64,000 nt of DNA, taken from positions 1 through 64,000 of the forward strand of contig CAWDXD010000039.1 of NCBI GenBank assembly GCA_963806145.1, in the 5' to 3' direction. A program made the translations under genes and the position numbers. The notes beneath the pieces are model-generated. The model saw only the letters and a list, made by a program, of their open reading frames with translations. It was not told the origin of the DNA and ran no database searches. The stretch comes from DASXKD01 sp963806145. GTDB lineage: Bacteria > Actinomycetota > Actinomycetes > Streptosporangiales > Streptosporangiaceae. Shown here piece after piece: positions 16,052 through 23,832 of this stretch (positions are counted from its first letter, which is position 1; every line of letters begins with the position of its first letter).

Positions 16052-16354
16052 CCGGAACGTCCGGCGGTCCCGGTTCCGCCAACCGGGCTCGACGCTTACG
16101 AAGCCTGCCTTCACCGCACCATCACGGGCGCCTGGTGCGGCGAAGCCAGCTTCATTTCTTCGGGGGACGCGGGCGCGCATGGCTGCCTCACGTTCAAGCC
16201 CATACCCGCCGCCGCGCGCCGCTGCGAGCCTGCCTCGAGGGGTGGGGGTTGCCTGGAGATGATTGCCGCTCCGCGTATCCGGCCAGCCCGCTGCCATGCG
16301 CGTCAGCGCCGCTGCTAAGGGCAAGGCGGCGGTCCGGGCTCTAAGCTCGGCAGG
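16052..16354. other. non-coding gap
   Basis: No convincing gene. A short imperfect hairpin (GGCGG...CCGCC) lies near 16062-16080, just after the membrane-protein gene, and may terminate it. The rest should hold the promoter of the MetE-like gene; I see no clear element. Confidence 0.4.
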
Positions 16355-17440
16355 GTGCCGGAGATCACCAAGGACCGTTTCCCATGGCCGCCCGCGAGCG
16401 CGACGGGGGTCGGCTCGCTGCCCGGAACCGACCCGGTGGAGGCGCTGCGGCTGGTCTTCGGCGAGCTGCCGGACCTGCCGCACCTCGCCGAACTGCCGGA
16501 CCGGGGACCTGGCGCCGACCTGACCGGGCGCACCGCCGCGCTGCTCGTCGACCTGCCTGTCGAGCTGACCCCTGCCGGGTGGCGGTTCACCACCAGGCCC
16601 GGGCGGGAGCTCCGCCGGGCACACGGGTTCCTTTCCGCCGATCTCGATGCTCTGGAAGAGGCCGCCGGCGGCTACGAGGGGCCGCTCAAGATCCAGGTAT
16701 GCGGGCCGTGGACGCTGGCGGCCACCATCGAGCTCATCCGCAGCCAGGACCCGGCCCTGGCCGACCCCGGAGCCGTCGCCGACCTCACCGCATCCCTTGC
16801 CGAGGGCCTCGCCGCCCACGTCTCGGAGGTCCGCGATCGGGTGCCCGGTGCCCAGGTCGTGGTCCAGCTCGACGAGCCGGGCCTGCCCGCGGTGATGGCC
16901 GGCAACGTGCCCACCGCCAGCGGGCTGAACCGGCTGCCCGTTCCGGAAGCGTCCGACACCGAAGCCGGTCTCGGCTCCATCATCAGCGCCGCACGCGCGT
17001 TCACCGTGGTGCACTGCTGCGCCCTGTCGGTACCGTTCGGCATCATCAAGGGTGCTGGTGCGGACGGTGTGGGGTGTGATCTGAGCACGCTGGAGCAAAC
17101 CGGGGAAGACGGCCTCGCAGAGGCCGTGGAGGCCGGTCTTGGCGTCGTCGCCGGGGTGATCCCGGCGACCGGTACCGCAGCCGCGCCGGAGCCGCCGCCC
17201 GCGGACCGGGTGGCACGGGCGGTGACCGCGCTGTGGCAGCGGATGGGCTGGCCTGTCGCGCGGCACGGCGGCGCAAGGCCGGGCGGCGGTACCGGGCCCG
17301 GCGGCGTGGCGGCCCAGGTGGTGCTGGCGCCTGCGTGCGGGATGGCGGGCGCCACGCCCGGTTATGCGCGCGCGGCGATGGCGTGCTGCCGCGAGGCGGC
17401 CCGGATGCTGCCGGAACTGATCGAGGAGGAGCAGGGGTGA
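16355..17440 (+). CDS. cobalamin-independent methionine synthase-like protein (MetE C-terminal family)
   Basis: 361 residues, GTG start. It has the fold of the catalytic half of MetE: GVGSLPGTDPVEALRL at the start, GPWTLA, VVVQLDEPGLPAV, and the zinc-site-like VVHCCA and C-terminal LAPACGM. It is half the length of full MetE (~750), as in other actinobacterial homologues placed before ligA. Whether it makes methionine or acts on a related thiol is not certain. Its stop overlaps the ligA start (GTGA), so translation is coupled. Confidence 0.85.
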   Translation: MPEITKDRFPWPPASATGVGSLPGTDPVEALRLVFGELPDLPHLAELPDRGPGADLTGRTAALLVDLPVELTPAGWRFTTRPGRELRRAHGFLSADLDALEEAAGGYEGPLKIQVCGPWTLAATIELIRSQDPALADPGAVADLTASLAEGLAAHVSEVRDRVPGAQVVVQLDEPGLPAVMAGNVPTASGLNRLPVPEASDTEAGLGSIISAARAFTVVHCCALSVPFGIIKGAGADGVGCDLSTLEQTGEDGLAEAVEAGLGVVAGVIPATGTAAAPEPPPADRVARAVTALWQRMGWPVARHGGARPGGGTGPGGVAAQVVLAPACGMAGATPGYARAAMACCREAARMLPELIEEEQG

Positions 17441-19578
17441 GCGAGGCAGAGGTCACCGACGCCGCGCGGCGCAGGCACGCGGAGCTGAGCGTGGAGATCA
17501 CCGAGAACGACTACCGGTACTACATCCTGGACTCGCCGCTCGTCTCCGATGCCGAGTACGACAAGCTCATGCGCGAGATCCGGGCACTGGAGGAGCAGTA
17601 CCCGGAGCTGCGCACGCCCGACTCGCCCACCCAGCGGCCGGCCGGCGGCGTCGCCACCCAGTTCACCCCGGTACAGCACCTGCAGCGCCTGCTCAGTATC
17701 GACAACGCGTTCTCGGCGGAGGAACTCGACGCCTGGGCGGCGCGGGCGGTCAGGCTAGGCGGCGGCGGACCGTACCTCTGCGAGGTCAAGATCGACGGCC
17801 TGGCGGTCGCCCTCGTCTACCGGAACGGGGCGCTGGTCCGGGGGGCGACCAGGGGCGACGGCACCACCGGGGAAGACATCACCCCCAATGTCCGCACCAT
17901 CGGCGCCGTGCCGGGCCGGCTCACCGGGCCCGACGTGCCCGCCGAACTTGAGGTCCGCGGCGAGGTCTTCTTCCCCGTGGCCGGGTTCCACGAACTGAAC
18001 GAGCAGCTCGGCGCGGCGGGCAAGCCGCTGTTCGCCAACCCGCGCAGCGCCGCCGCGGGATCGCTACGGCAGAAGGACCCGAAGATCACCGCGAGCCGGC
18101 CGCTCGGGATGATCGTGCACGGGCTCGTGGTGCCCGGCGCCGATCCAGGTGCCGCCGGGATGCCCGAGCCGGGGGAGAGCGCACCGGCCAGCGCGCCGTC
18201 CACCCAGTCGGGCTGGTATGACCGGCTGCACGGCTGGGGGCTGCCGGTCAGCGACCTGATCAAGGTCGTGCCCGACCTGGACGGCGTGCACTCCTATGTC
18301 GCCTACTACGGCGAGCACCGGCACGAGCCGCCCTATGAGATCGACGGCGTCGTGGTCAAGATCGACCAGCTCGACCAGCAGAGCACGCTCGGCTCCACGA
18401 GCAGGGCGCCCCGGTGGGCGATCGCCTACAAGTACCCGCCGGAGGAGGTCACCACCCGGCTGCGGAAGATCGAGGTCAACGTGGGCCGCACCGGGCGGGT
18501 CACGCCGTTCGCGGTCATGGACGCGGTCAAGGTGGCCGGGTCCACCGTCACGAACGCGACGCTGCACAACGCCGACGAGATCAAGCGCAAGGGCGTCCTG
18601 ATCGGCGACATGGTGGTGCTCCGCAAGGCCGGTGACGTGATCCCCGAGATCGTCGGCCCGGTGGCGGACCTGCGCACCGGGGAGGAGCAGGAGTTCGAGT
18701 TCCCTGCCGTGTGCCCGGCCTGCGGGACCACGCTGGAGCGGGAGGAAGGCGAGGTGGACTGGCGCTGCCCCAACACGCGCTCCTGCCCCGCCCAGCTTCG
18801 CGAGCGGCTGTTCCACCTGGCCAGCCGGGGCGCACTGGATATCGAGGTACTGGGTTACGAGTCGATCGTCGCGCTGCTCGACTCGGGTCTGGTGACCGAC
18901 GAGGGCGACCTGTTCTCGGTGACCGAGGAGGGCCTGGCCGGGGTCCCGTTCTTCGTCAACAAGCAGGGCACGCTCAAGGTCAACGCGGGCATGCTGCTGC
19001 GCAACCTGGACGAGGCGCGGCGGCGCCCGCTGTGGCGGATCCTGGTCGCGCTGTCCATCCGGCACGTGGGCCCGACCGCGGCCCGTGCGCTGGCCGCCGA
19101 GTTCGGTTCGCTTGACCTGATCGCCAGCTCACCGGCCGAGCGGCTCGCCGCTGTGGACGGGGTCGGCCCGACCATCGCGGCCTCGGTGATCGACTGGTTC
19201 AAGGTGGACTGGCACGCCGCGATCGTGGGCAAATGGCAGGCCGCCGGTGTCGTACTGGCCGAGGAGCGCGCCGGGGGCGACGTGCGGCCGCTGGCCGGGG
19301 TCACCGTCGTGCTCACCGGCACGCTGCCGAACCTGACCAGGGACGAGGCGAGCGAGGAGATTACCGGGCGGGGCGGCAAGGTCGCGTCCTCGGTGTCGAA
19401 GAAGACCGACTTCGTGGTGGCGGGCGACAACGCGGGCAGCAAGTACGACAAGGCGCTCTCGCTCGGCGTGCCGGTGCTGGACGAGGCGGGCCTGCGGGTC
19501 CTGCTGGCCGACGGTGCGCAGGCGGCACGGGCGGTGGCCGAGACTGCGCTGGCCGGCCAATCACCGGCCGGCGGTTAA
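17437..19578 (+). CDS. ligA: NAD-dependent DNA ligase LigA
   Basis: 713 residues from GTG 17437, overlapping the previous stop. Seals nicks in duplex DNA using NAD+. Order of domains: Ia (ENDYRYYILDSPLVSDAEYD), adenylation domain with the active-site Lys in CEVKIDGLAVAL, OB fold, a four-Cys zinc finger (CPACG...CPNTRSCPAQ), helix-hairpin-helix repeats and a C-terminal BRCT domain (LAGVTVVLTGTLPNLTRDEA). An Ala/Pro/Ser-rich insert near residues 245-258 is slightly unusual. Essential replication/repair enzyme. Confidence 0.97.
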   Translation: MSEAEVTDAARRRHAELSVEITENDYRYYILDSPLVSDAEYDKLMREIRALEEQYPELRTPDSPTQRPAGGVATQFTPVQHLQRLLSIDNAFSAEELDAWAARAVRLGGGGPYLCEVKIDGLAVALVYRNGALVRGATRGDGTTGEDITPNVRTIGAVPGRLTGPDVPAELEVRGEVFFPVAGFHELNEQLGAAGKPLFANPRSAAAGSLRQKDPKITASRPLGMIVHGLVVPGADPGAAGMPEPGESAPASAPSTQSGWYDRLHGWGLPVSDLIKVVPDLDGVHSYVAYYGEHRHEPPYEIDGVVVKIDQLDQQSTLGSTSRAPRWAIAYKYPPEEVTTRLRKIEVNVGRTGRVTPFAVMDAVKVAGSTVTNATLHNADEIKRKGVLIGDMVVLRKAGDVIPEIVGPVADLRTGEEQEFEFPAVCPACGTTLEREEGEVDWRCPNTRSCPAQLRERLFHLASRGALDIEVLGYESIVALLDSGLVTDEGDLFSVTEEGLAGVPFFVNKQGTLKVNAGMLLRNLDEARRRPLWRILVALSIRHVGPTAARALAAEFGSLDLIASSPAERLAAVDGVGPTIAASVIDWFKVDWHAAIVGKWQAAGVVLAEERAGGDVRPLAGVTVVLTGTLPNLTRDEASEEITGRGGKVASSVSKKTDFVVAGDNAGSKYDKALSLGVPVLDEAGLRVLLADGAQAARAVAETALAGQSPAGG

Positions 19579-19605
19579 CCGGTCGGCGGCCTGGCGCCCG
19601 GACCC

Positions 19606-19611
19606 TAGGAT
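19606..19611 (+). promoter_or_regulatory. -10 element of gatC, probably leaderless transcript
   Basis: TAGGAT lies only 6 bp before the gatC ATG, so initiation would occur at or next to the start codon. No ribosome binding site is present, which fits a leaderless mRNA. Confidence 0.45.
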
Positions 19612-19617
19612 TGCACC

Positions 19618-19911
19618 ATGCCCATCGCTCGTGACGACGTCGCACACCTGGCCAGGCTGTCCCGGCTTGCCCTGGCCGAGGACGAACTGGACCACCTGGC
19701 CGCGCAGCTTGATGTGATCATCGCCGCGGTGGCCCGGGTGCAAGAGGTCGCCGCCGAAGGCATCCCCCCGACGTCGCACGCGGTTCCCCTGGTCAACGTG
19801 TTCCGCGAGGACACGGTGGTGCCATGCCTGGACGCGGAGACGGTCCTGTCCCAGGCCCCCGCCGTCGAGCAGCAGCGGTTCCGGGTGCCGCGGATCCTGG
19901 CGGAGGACTGA
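19618..19911 (+). CDS. gatC: Asp-tRNA(Asn)/Glu-tRNA(Gln) amidotransferase subunit C
   Basis: 97-residue GatC, the linker subunit that stabilises GatA-GatB. The start IARDDVAHLARLSRLAL is characteristic and the end VPRILAED is typical. gatA follows after 3 bp. Confidence 0.96.
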   Translation: MPIARDDVAHLARLSRLALAEDELDHLAAQLDVIIAAVARVQEVAAEGIPPTSHAVPLVNVFREDTVVPCLDAETVLSQAPAVEQQRFRVPRILAED

Positions 19912-19914
19912 GGT

Positions 19915-21411
19915 ATGGCCGAGCTACACCGGATGAGTGCCGCGGAGATCGCCGGGGCGGTCCGCGACGGCGAGGTCTCCGCGATCGAGGTGACCGACGC
20001 GCACCTGGCCAGGATCGAGCAGGTCGATCCCCAGGTCCGCGCGTTCCTGCACGTCGCGGCGGACCAGGCCCGCGAGGCCGCGCGGGCGGTGGACCAGCGC
20101 CGCGCAGCGGGCGGGGAACTGGGCCCGCTGGCCGGGGTGCCGCTGGCCCTCAAGGACGTGTTCACCACCAGGGACATGCCCACCACCTGCGGGTCCCGCA
20201 TTCTCGGCGACTGGCTCCCGCCGTACGACGCGACGATCACCCGGCGGCTGCGCGAGGCGGGCGTGGTGATCCTCGGCAAGACCAACATGGACGAGTTCGC
20301 CATGGGGTCCTCGACCGAGAACTCGGCGTTCGGCCCGTCGCACAACCCCTGGGACCTCGGCCGGGTGCCCGGCGGCTCCTCGGGCGGGTCCGCCGCCGCG
20401 GTGGCGGCGTACGAGGCCCCGCTGGGCATCGGCACCGACACCGGCGGCTCGATCCGCCAGCCCGGCGCGGTCTGCGGCGTGGTCGGGGTCAAGCCCACCT
20501 ACGGCGGCAACTCCCGGTACGGCGTGGTGGCCTTCGCCTCCTCCCTGGACACGCCCGGCCCGCTGGCCCGCACGGTGCTCGACGCGGCACTGCTGCACGA
20601 GGTGATGTCCGGGCACGACCCGTGCGACGCGACGTCGATCGACGCCCCGGTCCCGCCGGTGGTCGCCGCGGCCCGGCAGGCGGACGTGAGCGGGATGACC
20701 ATCGGCGTGGTGCCTGAATTCACCGGCGAGGGCATCCAGCCGGGGGTGCTGGCCAGGTTCGGCGAGGCCGTCGGACTGCTGGAGTCGCTGGGCGCGAAGG
20801 TGACCGAGGTTCCCTGCCCGCACTTCAGCTACGCCCTGCCCGCCTACTACCTGATCGCGCCCAGCGAGTGCTCCTCCAACCTGGCGCGCTTCGACGCGAT
20901 GCGCTACGGCATCAGGGTCGGGGACGACGGGACCCGCAGCGCCGAGGAGGTGATGGCGCTGACCCGGGCCCAGGGGTTCGGCGCCGAGGTGAAGCGGCGG
21001 ATCATGCTGGGCACCTACGCCCTGTCCAGCGGGTACTACGACGCCTACTACGGCAAGGCGCAGCAGGTCCGCACGCTGATCGTCCGGGACTTCGAGGCCG
21101 CGTTCGACCGGGTCGACGTGCTGATCTCGCCGACCACGCCGACCACGGCGTTCCCGCTTGGCGAGCGGGTCGACGACCCGATGGCGATGTACCTGGCCGA
21201 CCTGTGCACGATCCCCTCGGACCTGGCCGGCAACGCGGCGCTGTCGGTGCCGTGCGGGCTCGCCCCCGAGGACGGCCTGCCGGTCGGCTTGCAGATCATG
21301 GCGCCGGTGCTGGCCGACGACCGGATGTACCGCGTCGGCGCCGCGGTGGAGGCGGCCCTGGACGCCCGCCGCGGATACCCGCTGCTGAACGATGCGAAGG
21401 GGCTGGCCTGA
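19915..21411 (+). CDS. gatA: Asp-tRNA(Asn)/Glu-tRNA(Gln) amidotransferase subunit A
   Basis: 498-residue amidase that releases ammonia from glutamine for tRNA-dependent transamidation. The Ser-cis-Ser-Lys triad regions are visible: the Lys in PLALKDVFTT, the Ser-rich GGSSGGSAAAVAA loop, and TDTGGSIRQP. The stop codon shares its last base with the gatB start (TGATG). Since gltX is present in this window, the complex probably supplies Gln-tRNA(Gln) from misacylated Glu-tRNA(Gln). Confidence 0.97.
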   Translation: MAELHRMSAAEIAGAVRDGEVSAIEVTDAHLARIEQVDPQVRAFLHVAADQAREAARAVDQRRAAGGELGPLAGVPLALKDVFTTRDMPTTCGSRILGDWLPPYDATITRRLREAGVVILGKTNMDEFAMGSSTENSAFGPSHNPWDLGRVPGGSSGGSAAAVAAYEAPLGIGTDTGGSIRQPGAVCGVVGVKPTYGGNSRYGVVAFASSLDTPGPLARTVLDAALLHEVMSGHDPCDATSIDAPVPPVVAAARQADVSGMTIGVVPEFTGEGIQPGVLARFGEAVGLLESLGAKVTEVPCPHFSYALPAYYLIAPSECSSNLARFDAMRYGIRVGDDGTRSAEEVMALTRAQGFGAEVKRRIMLGTYALSSGYYDAYYGKAQQVRTLIVRDFEAAFDRVDVLISPTTPTTAFPLGERVDDPMAMYLADLCTIPSDLAGNAALSVPCGLAPEDGLPVGLQIMAPVLADDRMYRVGAAVEAALDARRGYPLLNDAKGLA

Positions 21412-22988
21412 TGCCTGGCAGCGCAATGGGGCGGGGTGGCGGGGTCAGGACTGGCAGAGCGTTGGTCGGCTACGACGAGGCGGTGTCCAGGTATGACCCG
21501 CTGATCGGCCTGGAGACGCACGTGGAACTGGGCACCAGGACCAAGCTGTTCTGCGGCTGCCCGGCTACGTTCGGCGGCGAGCCCAACACCCACGTCTGCC
21601 CGGTGTGCCTGGGCCTGCCGGGATCGCTGCCGGTGCCGAGCCGGACCGCGATCGAGTACACGATCCGGATCGGCCTCGCGCTGAACTGCTCGATCGCGGA
21701 GTGGTGCCGGTTCGCCCGGAAGAACTACTTCTACCCGGACATGCCGAAGAACTTCCAGATCTCCCAGTACGACGAGCCGCTGTGCACCGACGGCTGGCTG
21801 GAGGTGACGCTCGACGAGGCCGAGGCGGCGCCGTACGGCGGCAGCGGCGACGGCCCCCGCACGTTCCGGGTCGGCATCGAGCGGGTGCACCTGGAAGAGG
21901 ACACCGGGAAGTCGCAGCACATGGGCGGCGCGACAGGGCGGATCCACGGCGCGGACTACTCGCTGGTCGACTACAACCGGGCCGGCATCCCGCTGGTGGA
22001 GATCGTCACCAGGCCGGTCGAGGGGACCGGCGCGCTCGCTCCCGCCGTGGCGCACGCCTACGTGAAGGAACTGCGCGACCTGCTCCGCTCTCTCGGCGTG
22101 TCCGACGTGCGGATGGAAGAGGGGTCGCTGCGCTGCGACGTGAACACCTCGCTGTCCGCGCGCGGGTCCGGCCGGTGGGGCACCCGCACCGAGACCAAGA
22201 ACGTCAACTCGCTCCGCTCGGTCGAGCGGGCCGTGCACTACGAGATCGAGCGCCAGGCGGCGGTGCTCGACGCGGGCGGGCGGGTGATCCAGGAGACCAG
22301 GCACTTCCAGGAGGATTCCGGGATCACCACCTCGGGGCGGAGCAAGGAAGAGGCGCAGGACTACCGGTACTTCCCCGAGCCCGACCTGGTCCCGCTCGCC
22401 CCGCCGCGCGACTGGGTGGAGCAGATCCGCGCCTCGCTGCCGGAACTGCCCGCGGCCCGGCGCGCCCGGCTGCAGGAGGCCTGGGGCATCACCGCGGCCG
22501 AGATGACCAACATCCGCAACGCCGGCGCGCTCGACCTGGTCGAGCAGACGATCGCCGCAGGTGCCTCGCCCGCCGACGCGCGCAAATGGTGGCTGAACGA
22601 GCTTGCCCGCCGGGCCAACGACACCGGCGCCGACCTGGCCAGCCTGCCGATCACCCCGGCCGACGTGGCGGCCGTCGCGGCGCTGGTGGGCTCCGGTGCG
22701 CTCAACGACCGGCTGGCCCGCCAGGTCATCGAGGGTGTGCTGGCCGGCGAGGGAACCCCGGATCAGGTGGTGGCGGCCCGCGGCCTGGCCGTGGTCAGCG
22801 ACGACGCGGCGCTGAACGCCGCGGTGGACGAGGCGATCGCCGCCAGCCCCGACGTCGCCGACAAGATCCGCGGCGGCAAGGTCGCAGCGGCCAGTCACCT
22901 GGTCGGCGTGGTGATGAAGGCCACGCGCGGGCAGGCCGACGCGTCCCGGGTCCGCGAGCTGATCCTCGCCCGCCTCACCGATTCATGA
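21411..22988 (+). CDS. gatB: Asp-tRNA(Asn)/Glu-tRNA(Gln) amidotransferase subunit B
   Basis: 525 residues from ATG 21411. Kinase-like cradle domain with IGLETHVELGTRTKLFC, CPVCLGLPGSLP, KNYFYPDMPKNFQISQYD and EEGSLRCDVN, then the helical linker and the YqeY-like tail domain that grips tRNA. The N-terminal ~25 residues before SRYDPLIGLE are longer than usual, so a start nearer 21489 cannot be excluded, but overlap with gatA favours 21411. Confidence 0.96.
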   Translation: MPGSAMGRGGGVRTGRALVGYDEAVSRYDPLIGLETHVELGTRTKLFCGCPATFGGEPNTHVCPVCLGLPGSLPVPSRTAIEYTIRIGLALNCSIAEWCRFARKNYFYPDMPKNFQISQYDEPLCTDGWLEVTLDEAEAAPYGGSGDGPRTFRVGIERVHLEEDTGKSQHMGGATGRIHGADYSLVDYNRAGIPLVEIVTRPVEGTGALAPAVAHAYVKELRDLLRSLGVSDVRMEEGSLRCDVNTSLSARGSGRWGTRTETKNVNSLRSVERAVHYEIERQAAVLDAGGRVIQETRHFQEDSGITTSGRSKEEAQDYRYFPEPDLVPLAPPRDWVEQIRASLPELPAARRARLQEAWGITAAEMTNIRNAGALDLVEQTIAAGASPADARKWWLNELARRANDTGADLASLPITPADVAAVAALVGSGALNDRLARQVIEGVLAGEGTPDQVVAARGLAVVSDDAALNAAVDEAIAASPDVADKIRGGKVAAASHLVGVVMKATRGQADASRVRELILARLTDS

Positions 22989-23098
22989 TTCATAACGATC
23001 AGGCGGGGCCGGCCGGATCCCCGGGCATCCGGTGGTTCCGGCGGGCCCCGGGACCCGTGCCCTCCCGGCGCTGGCGGCAGGTCGTGACCGGCCTGAGG

Positions 23099-23461
23099 CT
23101 ATTGCGGCGGCTCGGGGCCGGGTTCCTCGGGCGGGTAGAGCGGGGCTTCGGCCCCGGGCATGCGGATCGGCCCGAACTTCTGCTCGTACAAGGCGAGATT
23201 CTGGCTGATGGTCCGGATGATGTCGAACACCGAGGTCGGCGGTATCCGCACCCGGGCGACCAGACGGTGCGGCGCGCGGATCACCACCTCCCCCTCCGCG
23301 GTCCGCGCTTCGGCCGGCGGCTGGCTGCTCACGAAGAAGTCGAACGTGAACTCGTGCGGGGTGTGCCAGATCGCCAGCCCGCTGGCGTAGCTCCCCGCCT
23401 CCAGCGCCGGGTCAGCGTGCGGCTCGAACTCGATCCGTGGTTGTCCCGGTGGCTCGCTCAC
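23099..23461 (-). CDS. DUF3467 domain protein
   Basis: 120 residues from GTG 23461. The core HTPHEFTFDFFVSSQPP...VVIRAPHRLVARVRIPPTSVFDIIRTISQNLALYEQKFG is the DUF3467 signature, a small beta-rich domain of unknown role. The C-terminus is Pro/Glu-rich. Upstream in-frame codons back to 23584 look like non-coding low-complexity sequence. No functional partner is suggested by context. Confidence 0.82.
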   Translation of the reverse strand: MSEPPGQPRIEFEPHADPALEAGSYASGLAIWHTPHEFTFDFFVSSQPPAEARTAEGEVVIRAPHRLVARVRIPPTSVFDIIRTISQNLALYEQKFGPIRMPGAEAPLYPPEEPGPEPPQ

Positions 23462-23799
23462 ACGCCGAACGCTACTCCGCCGATCCCAGGGACCCGCGCC
23501 GGGCGCCGGGCCCGGGCCGGGCCGTCCGTTCGGCCGTTCAGCTCGGCCGAAGGTTACTGCTGCCTTACCTTGCTGCACTCTCAATCGAAGTGTGACCTTT
23601 CGGACCTACAGTGAGAGTCACAGCGATATGACGACCCGTGTTCGTGTAGTTGCAAGGGCGCGCTGCACGGCGGTTTTCGTTTCCCCCTATGCGTGACAAC
23701 GGGCCATGGCCCGGTTACTGAGCGGCGGGCCCACCCACAAGGCGACCCACCGGCCAGATCAGCCTGACAGCGAGCGGACCCGGTGGAAGGAGAGGCTCG
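23462..23799. other. divergent intergenic region between DUF3467 and GGDEF genes
   Basis: Holds the promoters of both genes. AT-rich patches near 23580-23660 are the likely promoter zone, but I do not see a convincing -35/-10 pair. No RNA gene or repeat recognised. Confidence 0.35.
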
Positions 23800-23832
23800 G
23801 TGCGCGTGACAGCATCGGGTGTCCTGCCATGA
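23800..23832 (+). CDS. 10-codon leader peptide coupled to the GGDEF gene
   Basis: GTG at 23800 follows GGAAGGAGAGG at a good distance. The frame encodes MRVTASGVLP and stops at TGA 23830-23832, overlapping the ATG of the GGDEF gene in an ATGA junction. The downstream ATG has no ribosome binding site of its own, so re-initiation after this short frame would set its translation. Confidence 0.5.
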   Translation: MRVTASGVLP

